Shown: one piece after another, positions 52,275-62,392 of the stretch
Numbering within the stretch: the first letter of the stretch is position 1
Layout: each line of letters begins with the position of its first letter
Assembly: GCA_928724745.1 (NCBI GenBank)
Contig: CAKMXJ010000010.1
Location: forward strand, 1 to 64,000
Length of the DNA stretch: 64,000 bases
Direction: 5' to 3'
Source of the DNA: Anthracocystis setariae
Lineage: Eukaryota > Basidiomycota > Ustilaginomycetes > Ustilaginales > Ustilaginaceae
Made by a program: the position numbers and the translations under genes
The notes under the pieces: generated by a model
Told to the model about the DNA's origin: nothing
Databases searched by the model: none
Seen by the model: the letters and a program-made list of their open reading frames with translations, nothing else

Positions 52275-53010
52275 GTCGACGTGCTACAAATGAAGCGGCG
52301 ACTTTAGTGCACGTAGAGTTGAGCGGCTCTTTTTGCGATGCTTTGTAGGGTTTTGAAGCAGCGTATGGCCTGGAGCGGTGCCGGAATGCGTTTAGAAGGT
52401 GCTTGGCCGGTGACCCATGATGAGCGATGATGAACAGGGTGACAGTCAACGGTCTGCTTCGATGGACGTCGAGGAAGGTGGGCTCGGTAGCGTTCGAGCC
52501 TTGGTACAGAAAGAGCGTGCCCGCTTCCTTGAGCTTGATGATGGCGCGATTAGCTGACTGATAACGATGTACCGGTGCCGAGCTCGAAAAGATGATGGAG
52601 GTCAAGGAGGAGGAGGAGGTCAATTAGGACCTCTTTTCATGGCCAAAAAGTGCTCTCAAAATTCAACGCGTCTCGGATCCGAAAACGAGCCCTATAGTTT
52701 TTGGATGGATAACTCAAATGTGCGATCGAACAAAGAGTGACAGACAACTTCTTTTTTTTTTTTCTTGTCCTTCTGGACTTTGTCGGAACTCGGATTTGGC
52801 TTGCATCTTGGGAAGAATGGTTCTTTTGCCAAATCAAGAAGGAATATGTGCTACAGTCAAGAAGGCAGCCAGTCTATCGCATCTATCACTAGCGAACCCG
52901 AGATGGCCCTCTCCGATCCGGAGCACATTTTCGAGGGTTTGTAGCCTACCGTCAACATCATAGGTAGGGGCGTTGCAAGTGCCGCTCGAGATCTACATCT
53001 GACACCGAGC
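52275..53010. other. Divergent promoter region, ABD1 and ISM1
   Basis: No gene is supported here. A GGAGG repeat (about 52598-52618) and a run of T near 52750-52763 are seen. The region contains the start-proximal promoters of both neighbouring genes. Confidence 0.5.
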
Positions 53011-56000
53011 ATGTCGTTCGGACGCCTTGCAGCTTTGCGCCATCGATGGTTGGAGCCTGGGAGATCCCTTCCGTCCGCACTGCCTGGTGGTATCCATCAC
53101 AGCTCAATAGTAACTCAGTGCAAATCTGGTAAATTTGCGTCGCAGTCCTCTTCCAATGCGCTTTTCCACACTTCGGCCTTGGTACTCGAAAAGAAAAGAG
53201 CCGAAGAGAAGCCTCCAAGGGACAAGGGGTCGAAAGAATATTCGCACACACTTCAACTGCCTAACACTCCCTTTAGCATCCGTGCAAATGCAGCTCAACG
53301 TGATAAGCTCTTCTACGACAGGACCTGCGGCGAGCTTTATCTCTGGCAGCGCTCCCGACCTGAGGCTTCCAGCGACTTCGTCTTTCACGATGGTCCACCC
53401 TATGCGAACGGTAATCTGCACTGCGGACACGCTCTCAACAAGATCTTGAAGGACATCACGAATCGGTATCAGGTCCTTCGCGGAAAGCGGGTCCACTATA
53501 TGCCTGGCTGGGACTGTCACGGCTTGCCCATCGAGGCCAAAGCCCTAGCAAACGTCACTTCCGAACAGAGAGCAGCCCTCGCACCTTACGACATTCGCCA
53601 AAGGGCTCGCAAAGAGGCGGTCAAAGCCATCGAGATACAAAAGAGCGAGTTTAGTCAGTTTGGAATCATGGCCGATTGGAGCGATCAGGCAACCTACAGA
53701 ACGCTCGACCCAGCATACGAGGCTCGCCAACTACGTGTGTTCGGCGAAATGGTTCGTAAGGGTCTCATCTATCGACAATACCGTCCAGTATACTGGTCTC
53801 CATCCAACCGCACGGCGTTGGCTGAATCCGAGCTCGAGTACCGAGAAGATCATCTCAGCAAAGCGGTCTACGTGGCTTTCAAGTTGGATGCAGCTCCTCA
53901 GCTCTTGGACAAACTTGGACAACACGCCCAGCTCGCCAACGACCTCTACGCCGTCATCTGGACAACAACACCTTGGTCGCTACCGTCCAATATGGCCATC
54001 AACGTGAACCCAGAGCTTTCCTACAGCATCGTTCGAAGATCTGGCACGACGGGGCCATGCTACTTGGTGGGCACCGACCGTGTCGACGCTTTGGAAGCGC
54101 TACCTTCCGCCGCATCGTGTTCGGGTCAGCAACAAGAGGCACAAACCAGCACTTTTGGACCCCTCGATCGACTCACTCAAGTGAGCGGAACGGATCTGGT
54201 TGATTCAACTTATCGATCGCCCTTGAGCACTTCGGATAGCAAACCTCGACCCATCCTGATGGCCGACTACGTTACTGCGGCATCAGGTACGGGTCTAGTC
54301 CACTCTGCGCCAGCACATGGCGCAGAGGACTATCAAGTCTGGAAGCAGCAAGGCTACATCCAGAGGGACGGCATCTTCTCTCCAGTCAACGACGCAGGTC
54401 GATACTCATCCGACATTCTTGAACTCGACAAGTCAACGACAGCAGAAGTGGCTGAGAAATCATCGAGTGTTGGCCAAAGGCTGGTAGGCAAGGAGGTGTT
54501 GACCGAAGGAGCACAGGAAGTCATGGCCATCCTCAAGGAACGCAACGCCTTGATTAGCGCCCAAACGCTGCGCCACAAGTATCCATATGACTGGCGATCC
54601 AAACAACCTGTCATCGTCCGTGCCACCGCACAGTGGTTCGCAAATCTGGATCATATCAAGGAGCAAGCGATCGAAGCATTACGAGAAGTTGCCTTCGTGC
54701 CCCCCAATTCGCGGGCGCGACTTGAGTCATTTATTCTCGGTCGTTCCGAGTGGTGCATCTCGCGGCAGCGCGTCTGGGGCGTACCGATCCCGGTGCTATA
54801 TGATAGTGTGACCGACGAGCCCTTGATAACAGTCGAAAACATCGAGCACATCGCCTCTTTGCTCGAGGAGAAGGGTACCGACTTTTGGTGGAAGGCCGAT
54901 GCCGAGGTCTTTGTTGCGCCGCAATATCGCGACGAAAAGCGCACGTGGCGTAAAGGAGAGGACACGGTCGACGTCTGGTTCGACAGTGGTACTTCGTGGG
55001 CCACTCTCAAGGATCAGCTTTGCCGAGAAGGCGTCACAACTGCTCAGACCCAAGGTCACGGAAGCATCGCAGACGTCTACCTCGAAGGGTCTGATCAACA
55101 CCGCGGCTGGTTTCAATCTTCGCTGATTACCGCTGTTGCCACCACGCCGCAAGGTCAGAAGCCTGTGGCGCCGTACAAGACGGTGGTGACACACGGTTAT
55201 GTCCTGGATAACGAAAGCCGCAAGATGAGCAAGAGTCTGGGCAACGTGATTTCGCCGCTTCAAATCATCCAAGGGGGTAAGGGCGGTGATGAGCCAGCAT
55301 ACGGAGTGGATGTGCTGCGCTTGTGGGTGGCACGGAGCGATTTTACAATGGATCCTCCGATCGGTAAGGAGATCATCCACAAGACAGCCGAAACACTGCG
55401 GAAGCTGCGAAACACTGCGCGTTTCATGCTGGCAAACCTGCCCGCGGCGGAAAGTGTTGCAAAGCTGGACAAGTCGACGATGAGGCTGTTGGATCGTTAT
55501 GTGATGCAAGAGCTGCATGATCTGGAACGCGCTTGTGCAGCGGCGTACGAAGCCTACGATTTCGCCCAAGTGGTACGTCGATTGACCGAGTTCGCCAACG
55601 CGACGCTCTCGAATCTGTATCTGGATGTTGGCAAAGATACTCTATATTTGGATGCAACCGGCGATGCAAGACGCCAAACGATGGTGGCAGTTCTGCATGA
55701 GATTCTGCGAACGATGACGGGGATCATGGCACCTATCACACCTTTTCTGTGCGAGGAGATCTGGCACTTTCGCAACGGTGCCCGCAGCGACCCCGCGCCG
55801 GGAGTCAGAGGAGCCACTTCGGTGTTCTCGGCTGGGTGGCCAACTGTGGACACAGTGTGGGATGACAAGAGCGCAGCCACAGACTGCCGACGACTGCTCA
55901 AGCTACGCGATGCTTCGCTTGTGATGATTGAAGAGGCGAGGCAAACATCACAAGTGAAGGCGTCGTTTGAGGTTGACATCGACGTCGTCATGGTGGACTC

Positions 56001-56268
56001 GACGTCGTCGAGTACGGCTTCGACGCTCCAAGCTTTCGAGTCGGAACTGACGGAACTGTTCAACGTTGCCCAAGTCAACCTAGTAAAAGCGAGTGACCAG
56101 CACGATGACGGTGGAACTGCCTTGTTGAGTCGAGAGCACGAGGATGGTGTAACGATCCACGTGCGTCGTTCCTTGCGTCATAAATGTCCACGATGTCGAA
56201 CATTCCGCAAGCAAGCCGAAGAGGATCGACTTTGCAAACGATGCCAAGCCGTTGTAGATGGGTTATAG
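53011..56268 (+). CDS. ISM1: Mitochondrial isoleucyl-tRNA synthetase
   Basis: The 1085-residue class I synthetase charges mitochondrial tRNA-Ile. HIGH motif variant HCGH is at 137-140 within PYANGNLHCGHALNK, and KMSKS is at 738-742 (KMSKSLGN). The editing insertion with ATGTGLVHSAPAHG-like sequence (here SGTGLVHSAPAHGAED) and the C-terminal zinc motif C1059-x2-C1062..C1075-x2-C1078 are present, as in bacterial-type IleRS. The N-terminus (Arg-rich, MSFGRLAALRHRW) fits a mitochondrial presequence. Single exon; head-to-head with ABD1. Confidence 0.95.
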   Translation: MSFGRLAALRHRWLEPGRSLPSALPGGIHHSSIVTQCKSGKFASQSSSNALFHTSALVLEKKRAEEKPPRDKGSKEYSHTLQLPNTPFSIRANAAQRDKLFYDRTCGELYLWQRSRPEASSDFVFHDGPPYANGNLHCGHALNKILKDITNRYQVLRGKRVHYMPGWDCHGLPIEAKALANVTSEQRAALAPYDIRQRARKEAVKAIEIQKSEFSQFGIMADWSDQATYRTLDPAYEARQLRVFGEMVRKGLIYRQYRPVYWSPSNRTALAESELEYREDHLSKAVYVAFKLDAAPQLLDKLGQHAQLANDLYAVIWTTTPWSLPSNMAINVNPELSYSIVRRSGTTGPCYLVGTDRVDALEALPSAASCSGQQQEAQTSTFGPLDRLTQVSGTDLVDSTYRSPLSTSDSKPRPILMADYVTAASGTGLVHSAPAHGAEDYQVWKQQGYIQRDGIFSPVNDAGRYSSDILELDKSTTAEVAEKSSSVGQRLVGKEVLTEGAQEVMAILKERNALISAQTLRHKYPYDWRSKQPVIVRATAQWFANLDHIKEQAIEALREVAFVPPNSRARLESFILGRSEWCISRQRVWGVPIPVLYDSVTDEPLITVENIEHIASLLEEKGTDFWWKADAEVFVAPQYRDEKRTWRKGEDTVDVWFDSGTSWATLKDQLCREGVTTAQTQGHGSIADVYLEGSDQHRGWFQSSLITAVATTPQGQKPVAPYKTVVTHGYVLDNESRKMSKSLGNVISPLQIIQGGKGGDEPAYGVDVLRLWVARSDFTMDPPIGKEIIHKTAETLRKLRNTARFMLANLPAAESVAKLDKSTMRLLDRYVMQELHDLERACAAAYEAYDFAQVVRRLTEFANATLSNLYLDVGKDTLYLDATGDARRQTMVAVLHEILRTMTGIMAPITPFLCEEIWHFRNGARSDPAPGVRGATSVFSAGWPTVDTVWDDKSAATDCRRLLKLRDASLVMIEEARQTSQVKASFEVDIDVVMVDSTSSSTASTLQAFESELTELFNVAQVNLVKASDQHDDGGTALLSREHEDGVTIHVRRSLRHKCPRCRTFRKQAEEDRLCKRCQAVVDGL

Positions 56269-56869
56269 ACCCGACGGCAGCAAATAGGACAGTGCTGTTG
56301 GTACGCCACTACTCGATATAAAAGACATTGTTTCTTCCGTGTCCCAAGGGCATCTTGGTGTGTGACGGGGCGTATGTGAACAAGCTTTGCCATCACTGAA
56401 CAATCATGCTCGGGGTCAACTCGGGTCAAGTCGGGCCAAGTCGGGCTAAGTCGGTAAATTGCAGCACATGTCGGGAGGTCGAGTGGGGCTCATGCAGAAG
56501 CAAATGCAGCCACGAAAAAAAGGGTCCCGAAAAAGGGCGCAGCATGCATGTGGTTTTATAATATACTGTACTTGGAAAGGAAGCCAAGCGCAGTTAAAGT
56601 ATAGAGTTGCACTACTTGCGAGCTGCGGCACATTTTGCCCACGTCCAAAAATCACTTTTCCCCGCGCAATAATCCGCATTCCGCATTCCGCGTTGGTCGC
56701 TTCACATCCGTCACTCAGCGCTGCTTCGCTCCTTTCTTCCACCCATCTGTCATGGGTCCATCTATTTACTGCCTTGCCTCATCGATCCTTCAGCCAACAC
56801 CAAGACGCCTACCACCTAGCATCCCATCCCATCCCAGATGCGCAAAGGCTACCCAGAGATAACTTCGCC
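56269..56869. other. Intergenic region between ISM1 and the Zn2Cys6 gene
   Basis: A small repeat of cgggtcaagtcgggccaagt type lies near 56413-56452. The frame of the downstream gene stays open to 56459 but its ATG-proximal part has no conserved sequence, so it is taken as leader. Confidence 0.5.
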
Positions 56870-59263
56870 ATGAAAGCTCCCAAAGTCAAACACTCTCCTT
56901 CTTCACCGTATGATGCTTTCGGCTCGGATCCACGCGCAGATCCAGGCTCCTTCGCTACCAGTGCAAGCCATTCCTATCCCGCTACATCCAAGATCCTCGC
57001 CTGCGTCGCATGCCGTAACAGCAAGGTCAAGTGCATCTCTGATGGTCCCGATCAATGCAAACGATGTCTCGATCATGGCCTCAGCTGCATCCGTCCAGAG
57101 TACCAACGCCTCAAGAAAGCCAAAGCCAAGCTGGCACGCTTTCAACAGCAAGCCAACCTCACCCACGACTATCAACCCAAATCAACCATCCACGTGCCTC
57201 AAGACCTTACAGTCTCCCAACAAGACAAAGGCATCTTGCCGCAAGAGTCTCCCACAACCATCTTTAGCGCACCCATCTATGGTACCTCGGCTCAGCTCCT
57301 GTCCAACCTTCACATCGTCCGCGCAGATGTACGCGACGAATGGGACCCCGTCTACGTCGGCATCATGGATCTCGACACAAGCAACATGCTCTTTGACAAA
57401 TTCATGGACAAGCTCGAGGCGCTTCTCTCCTTCTTCGATCCTCGCATCCACACCTATCACTACATTCGCTCTCATTCCTCCCTTCTCTTTACGACCATGT
57501 GCTGGCTCGCATCCACCGTCACCGACTTTCCCAACGCACCTCGCGTCTGCGCTGATCTCAAAAATCACATCGACAACCTCCTGCTACCAGCTATCTATTG
57601 TCAGAACCTACGCTCCGTCGAACTCGTCCAAGCTTTCCTCATGTTGGCAGCCTACATCCGTCCAGCCCAAAACCCCTCAGAGGACCGATCGTGGACTCTG
57701 CTCGGCCATGCCATCCGAGTCGCAACCGATCTCGACATGCACTCGCGCATTCTTTCCACATCCCAGCAATTCCAGTTGCAAGCCTCCAATGCGTCAAACA
57801 ACGATGGTATCACCGACGACCCATCCAAACGGCAAGAAGTTTGGCATCAGCGCAACCGCGAGAGAGCCTGGATGCACATCTGGCTTCACGAAGCCTCTTC
57901 CTCTCAGTACACCGGTCGAGTCTCTCTTCTCTCCAAAGATCCCATCGTCGAGGCATCTCGTGGATGGCACCTACATCCAGAGGCCCTCAACGCCGATGTG
58001 GTCTTTGTCGCCCTGATCGAGCTTCGCTCCCAACTTGCACAGAACAAGGAACTCTTCCGGCTTTTAAGCGGTCGCGCATCCTCGGCTGGCTCAACCAATC
58101 CCAATACACAGTCGGCACCATCTCAAAACGGTCACTCCGTCACCAGTGACGCCGATTCCTCCTGGGTCCGCCACTACCTTGATCGGTGCCATCGCGATCT
58201 CTCGTCTTGGGAAGAGCGTTGGGTCGTCAATCCCTCGCACTCTACCAATCACCCACGGCCGCTGCGACTTGGGCTAGGCTCGCTCTATATCTGCTACGCC
58301 CGCATGCAGCTTCTCTCCTTGCCTCTCCAATGGCCCAGTCTCCAGCCATCCATGGCCACCCGCATCGTCTCAGACTTGCACTCTGTCTCGATGAGATACC
58401 TCGAGGACTTCCTCGACCGCACTTCGCCCGAACGCCTTGCCCATTCGTACAACTCGATCTGCGTCACTGCTACCTATGCTGTTGTCATTGCGCTCAAACT
58501 CACCAAGCTTGCGCCAACCTACTCGTTCATCGATTCATCCAGGATCCTCAGGCTCGTCACCAGCGTCTCGGATTACCTCCAACAAGGCGGAGAATGGACA
58601 AAGCACCAAAATGGTTCCAGTCTGTCTTATGCCAAGTACATCAAGCAACTATTGGACATGGGCACCACCAATGCAAGCCAGTCCAAGCATGCGACACCCG
58701 CTCCAGAGCGCGATCACGACCTTTGCGCACGCCCTCGGGCCTCAAGTGCCCAAACCGGTGCGGCTGGCGCAGGCCAAACCGACGGGTACGATAGAGCACA
58801 CTCTCAACGCCGAGTGAGCATGTTTGCTGGCGCCACAGGCGTCCAACCGGGCGATCCAGCATACCTTGCCATGACAGCTCCCGAACGCGAACGTCATCTG
58901 CCTCGCATTCAGCCACCTTCGCTGCAGCGTGGAAATTCGAATCCACTCAGCTCTCCACGGACCATCTACACGGCCACACCTGGGTCCGAAACCGGCTTGT
59001 TCCCGCGCATCTCGATCAGTCCAAATACAGGCCAACCCGTTGTTGCGGCGCCACTGACGCCGGCATCGCAGTTCTCGATGCCGCCGGAACTGTCCACTCC
59101 GATGGCTGGGCAGCCAGCAGATCAGTTCCAATTTGCTACGGCTCCAGGTGCGGCGGATGTGCAAGCCGGGCAGCCGCAATGGAGCATCCTAGCTGACGAT
59201 CCAGAGCTCTATGCGTGGGCAAGAATGTTCCTCAGCGATGAGACCGAGACGTCTATCACTTGA
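56870..59263 (+). CDS. Zn2Cys6 fungal transcription factor
   Basis: The 797-residue protein has a binuclear zinc cluster near the N-terminus: C45-x2-C48-x6-C55-x7-C63-x2-C66-x6-C73 (CVACRNSKVKC..CKRC..C), followed by a basic linker (RLKKAKAKL) and a likely short coiled coil. The middle region, about 130-560, fits the fungal transcription factor regulatory domain. The C-terminal 150 residues are Pro/Gln/Thr-rich. The target genes are unknown. The ATG at 56870 is preferred because it sits 44 codons before the cluster in a good context (cgccATGa); earlier in-frame ATGs exist. Confidence 0.88.
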   Translation: MKAPKVKHSPSSPYDAFGSDPRADPGSFATSASHSYPATSKILACVACRNSKVKCISDGPDQCKRCLDHGLSCIRPEYQRLKKAKAKLARFQQQANLTHDYQPKSTIHVPQDLTVSQQDKGILPQESPTTIFSAPIYGTSAQLLSNLHIVRADVRDEWDPVYVGIMDLDTSNMLFDKFMDKLEALLSFFDPRIHTYHYIRSHSSLLFTTMCWLASTVTDFPNAPRVCADLKNHIDNLLLPAIYCQNLRSVELVQAFLMLAAYIRPAQNPSEDRSWTLLGHAIRVATDLDMHSRILSTSQQFQLQASNASNNDGITDDPSKRQEVWHQRNRERAWMHIWLHEASSSQYTGRVSLLSKDPIVEASRGWHLHPEALNADVVFVALIELRSQLAQNKELFRLLSGRASSAGSTNPNTQSAPSQNGHSVTSDADSSWVRHYLDRCHRDLSSWEERWVVNPSHSTNHPRPLRLGLGSLYICYARMQLLSLPLQWPSLQPSMATRIVSDLHSVSMRYLEDFLDRTSPERLAHSYNSICVTATYAVVIALKLTKLAPTYSFIDSSRILRLVTSVSDYLQQGGEWTKHQNGSSLSYAKYIKQLLDMGTTNASQSKHATPAPERDHDLCARPRASSAQTGAAGAGQTDGYDRAHSQRRVSMFAGATGVQPGDPAYLAMTAPERERHLPRIQPPSLQRGNSNPLSSPRTIYTATPGSETGLFPRISISPNTGQPVVAAPLTPASQFSMPPELSTPMAGQPADQFQFATAPGAADVQAGQPQWSILADDPELYAWARMFLSDETETSIT

Positions 59264-59605
59264 CGTCCCTCGCACTACTCAGCATCCAAAAAAGCGTGCA
59301 AAGAGATTTTCTTTTCTCAACCTCTTGGAACCTGTCTGTACTTTTGCACCTTGCCGACATTCGACATTATTCGGGCTCTTTTTTTATTTTTTTTTTATTA
59401 TTTTATTATTTTTTTTTTTCTCGGTCGGTCCGGGTTGGCAAGGAGGATATCGGCCCAAGACTCGTGAATTTGCGGCATCGTCCGGCAAACTTTTGACATT
59501 GCTTGAGATGATGTTTGTTAAATGTCCATGTGACTACATTTACGGATGCGAGCGAAAGAGGGTATCGTACAAAAAGAAAAAAGAAAAAAAAAAAAAAAAG
59601 GTGCT
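59264..59605. other. 3' intergenic region with T-rich and A-rich runs
   Basis: Convergent 3' ends of the Zn2Cys6 and DUF3405 genes. T runs at about 59381-59419 and an A-rich tract at about 59571-59599 may be polyadenylation-associated. No gene seen. Confidence 0.5.
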
Positions 59606-61564
59606 CTAACGACTTTTGCTTTGTTCTCGGGAGAGTGGAATGTAATCGGTACTGCTGCTCCAGTCTCGAGTGATTTTGAATGTGCGATTGAAGCAAAGCT
59701 GGAGGATAGTTGCTGCTGTGATGCAGATGAAGATCGTGACGACCAACGCGCGGGTGTTTGAGTTCATGATCCAAGTTCTGCGACTAACATACTGTGGTGG
59801 CTCGAGATCCCACTTGAAGAGAGACGCCATTGCTTCAGATCCGATCTGCATGCCCGTCAAACTCTCGATATCCGATTTGACAACACTTTCACAGTCAGCT
59901 CGGTTGCTTCGGAAACAGAGTGACGATCCTTCACCGACACTACCCGATTTGTGACCATGTCCTACCGTGCCAACGCTGGCGTGGACGCCTTTAATCGGAT
60001 GCAGTACAAGCGGCTTAATACACGCATCCTCCTCCCGTTTCCACTGGTTGTAAAGATGACTAGCAACGGACGAAGCATAGTAGTACGATGTATCTTTCAG
60101 CGCCTCCTCGTGCTTCTTGGACAAAACGCTGTGACGTGGGTTGAGCAGACGATTGAGCGTCGCCGGAGCGGCATCGTACTTGAAAAGAGTCGGGTGCGGG
60201 AAGTGGACAAGTTTGAGTTGCTCATCGCATTGGTCAGTTCCAGATGGTAGAGAAGAGCCGAGCGACTGAACGACAAGCGTAGCGGCCATCGCTTCGCAAA
60301 ACAGCGACCTGTGTTGATCTGCTGTGACGTTTTCAAGCGATAAGAGCGTACGTCTGCTCAACCACAGATTCGTCCCCACGGAAGCGGCGCGAGCAGTCGC
60401 CTGCATTGTAGGGTATCCTTGCACATCGTACTCCCAGTACCAGTCAGAGCCTCGAGGATCGCGGACGGGAGACAGCACCACCACGTCCGGGTTCGTGTGC
60501 TTGCAGCGGCCATCCAGCTCACTGGAAGTGTCGGACACGATCCCCTGGACTGGCCAATCCGTGTAGGTTTGGGCACTGGCTTTATACGCGTAGCTGTGGA
60601 TTGATTCGACGAGACGGTCGTATGTGTGAGTGAAGCGAGTGTCCATCTCCCAATTGATGATGTTGTCGTACTCTGGATGCTCGACCGCAAAGCGCTGCAA
60701 GGGTAGGAAACAGCCCCGATACGAACCTGCTGCCTGAATACCTGCTCGGAAGTCGCCGTACAACGGGTAGCGCAACATCATCTCGTTGGTGTTCCACATG
60801 GTAACGAGAGACCAGAACTCTCTGGGTATCGTACCTCGGAGAATCTGTGTGCGTCCCAAGTCCGTGTAGATCGAGGAATGGGATGCAGCGTCCTTGACCT
60901 CGAGCAAGAGATGAACGTCTATGTCGAACGCAAGATTGGGCGAACCAGTTCGAAGCTCCCAGATGATAGCTCGCAGGTGGAAAATATCGTCGACACTCCA
61001 TGCAAAGCCCTGATAGCATCGTAGCACAAAGGCAAGTCGAGGCTTCACGACGCCAGTATCTGGCTTATGCTGCTGCCGTGACGGGCAAGACTCGAAGGTA
61101 GACGCGTCTGACCAGTCGACGTGCGGGAATCGATCCGGCTCCTTGTCTGCGAGCAGATTGGCGTACCAGAGCAGGTTATCTGACACCACTCCGGAAGGAG
61201 GTAGTCCGAGACGTTCTTGTGCCTTTTCGATGTACGTGTTGCCCCAAGCCTCGCCAGCGTAATGGTCGAACCGAGAAGCGTAGTGAAAGCATTCTTGGCT
61301 CCATCCCACATCCTCGAAGGACCCTATCGGCGCAACATACGCTTGATCGACGGTTTTCGCGAAATCCTGAGGCATGAAGCACTTGCCCACCGCATTTGCT
61401 TGGGGGGCGGGCACAAGGCCGATCGGACGAGATGTTGCCTGGGATAGGTATAGACGGTGCCAGGGATACGTTCGCGTCAAATGAACAGCGAATGCAGCGG
61501 AGAGAGCCAACCCAAGCGTTATTGCCCACCGTCGCAGCAGCCGCAGCTGACCGAGCCCCTCCAT
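59606..61564 (-). CDS. DUF3405 family membrane protein (glycosyltransferase-like)
   Basis: The 652-residue product has a basic N-terminus followed by a hydrophobic segment (WAITLGLALSAAFAVHL) near residues 15-31, consistent with a type II membrane protein of the secretory pathway, and a second hydrophobic segment close to the C-terminus (VVTIFICITAATILQL). The lumenal part matches the DUF3405 family: RLAFVLRCYQGFAWS, DIDVHLLLEVKD, INWEMDTRFTHTYDR. Such proteins are glycosyltransferase-like but no reaction is established. The ATG at 61564 is used; the frame is open a few codons further only through a GTG. Confidence 0.8.
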   Translation of the reverse strand: MEGLGQLRLLRRWAITLGLALSAAFAVHLTRTYPWHRLYLSQATSRPIGLVPAPQANAVGKCFMPQDFAKTVDQAYVAPIGSFEDVGWSQECFHYASRFDHYAGEAWGNTYIEKAQERLGLPPSGVVSDNLLWYANLLADKEPDRFPHVDWSDASTFESCPSRQQHKPDTGVVKPRLAFVLRCYQGFAWSVDDIFHLRAIIWELRTGSPNLAFDIDVHLLLEVKDAASHSSIYTDLGRTQILRGTIPREFWSLVTMWNTNEMMLRYPLYGDFRAGIQAAGSYRGCFLPLQRFAVEHPEYDNIINWEMDTRFTHTYDRLVESIHSYAYKASAQTYTDWPVQGIVSDTSSELDGRCKHTNPDVVVLSPVRDPRGSDWYWEYDVQGYPTMQATARAASVGTNLWLSRRTLLSLENVTADQHRSLFCEAMAATLVVQSLGSSLPSGTDQCDEQLKLVHFPHPTLFKYDAAPATLNRLLNPRHSVLSKKHEEALKDTSYYYASSVASHLYNQWKREEDACIKPLVLHPIKGVHASVGTVGHGHKSGSVGEGSSLCFRSNRADCESVVKSDIESLTGMQIGSEAMASLFKWDLEPPQYVSRRTWIMNSNTRALVVTIFICITAATILQLCFNRTFKITRDWSSSTDYIPLSREQSKSR

Positions 61565-62392
61565 GATTGCCACTACCGCCGTCGCCTATGGCGCTTGCGC
61601 GGGCAGCGAGGAAGCAAGCGAAGCCCTGTTGGGTGCGGGATGGGGATGGGGATGGCCCTAAGCCTTGGGTCAAGCTCTCGGGAACATGGAAATCCAAACC
61701 AAACCTTCTTGCCGACTCCCGAGTTTTTGCAACACCAACTTCCGCTAATTCGACTTAACAGATATCGCAGATCCCAGCACACGTTCACACGGCCGACAGA
61801 GTGGAAAAGGGTCTTGATTGCGGGTCAGCAGCGAAGCGTGCTGGCTCTGAGGCTCCCGGCCCGAGCGAACAACAAGAGGAAGGAAACGGGCGGGTCTTAA
61901 AAACAAGCAGGTCGAGCCCTATGGCTGCGCCTGTGACGGGATAAAGAACAAGATAAAGATAGAGATGGTGGAGAGGAAGGAAACATGGCGAGAGATGAGG
62001 TGGAAGATGGGCGTGTGCGCGCGCTCAGATGTGCACGCCGGTCACGTGTCGCAAAGATTGTTGCGTCAATTCACGGATCTCGGAGCAAAAAAGCACCTTT
62101 TGGAAATGGTGCACCCTGTGTGGCTATCCACGTTCTTCCAACCCCCCCCACCTTCCATCACCGCATCGACACAACTCTTCAGAAAAATGCGCTTGGTGGA
62201 TCCGCCAGTGCCGAATCATGTGCTATGAAAGCGAGAGCGGCTACGTTAATCCGTTCAGTGGCTGTAGCTCTCAGCCATACAGCCACGCTTGTGCCGAGGC
62301 CGATTCCTAGGCGGCTACCTTGTACTGCATCTTCATTTCGTTTGCCAAGCAGACCGATCTCATCTTCCTCAACATGTTCGGCCACAACAACC
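61565..62392. other. Divergent promoter region, DUF3405 gene and PPR-like gene
   Basis: No gene, RNA or clear repeat is recognised. Short frames lack domains. A purine-rich stretch (about 61935-61995) is the only compositional feature. Confidence 0.5.
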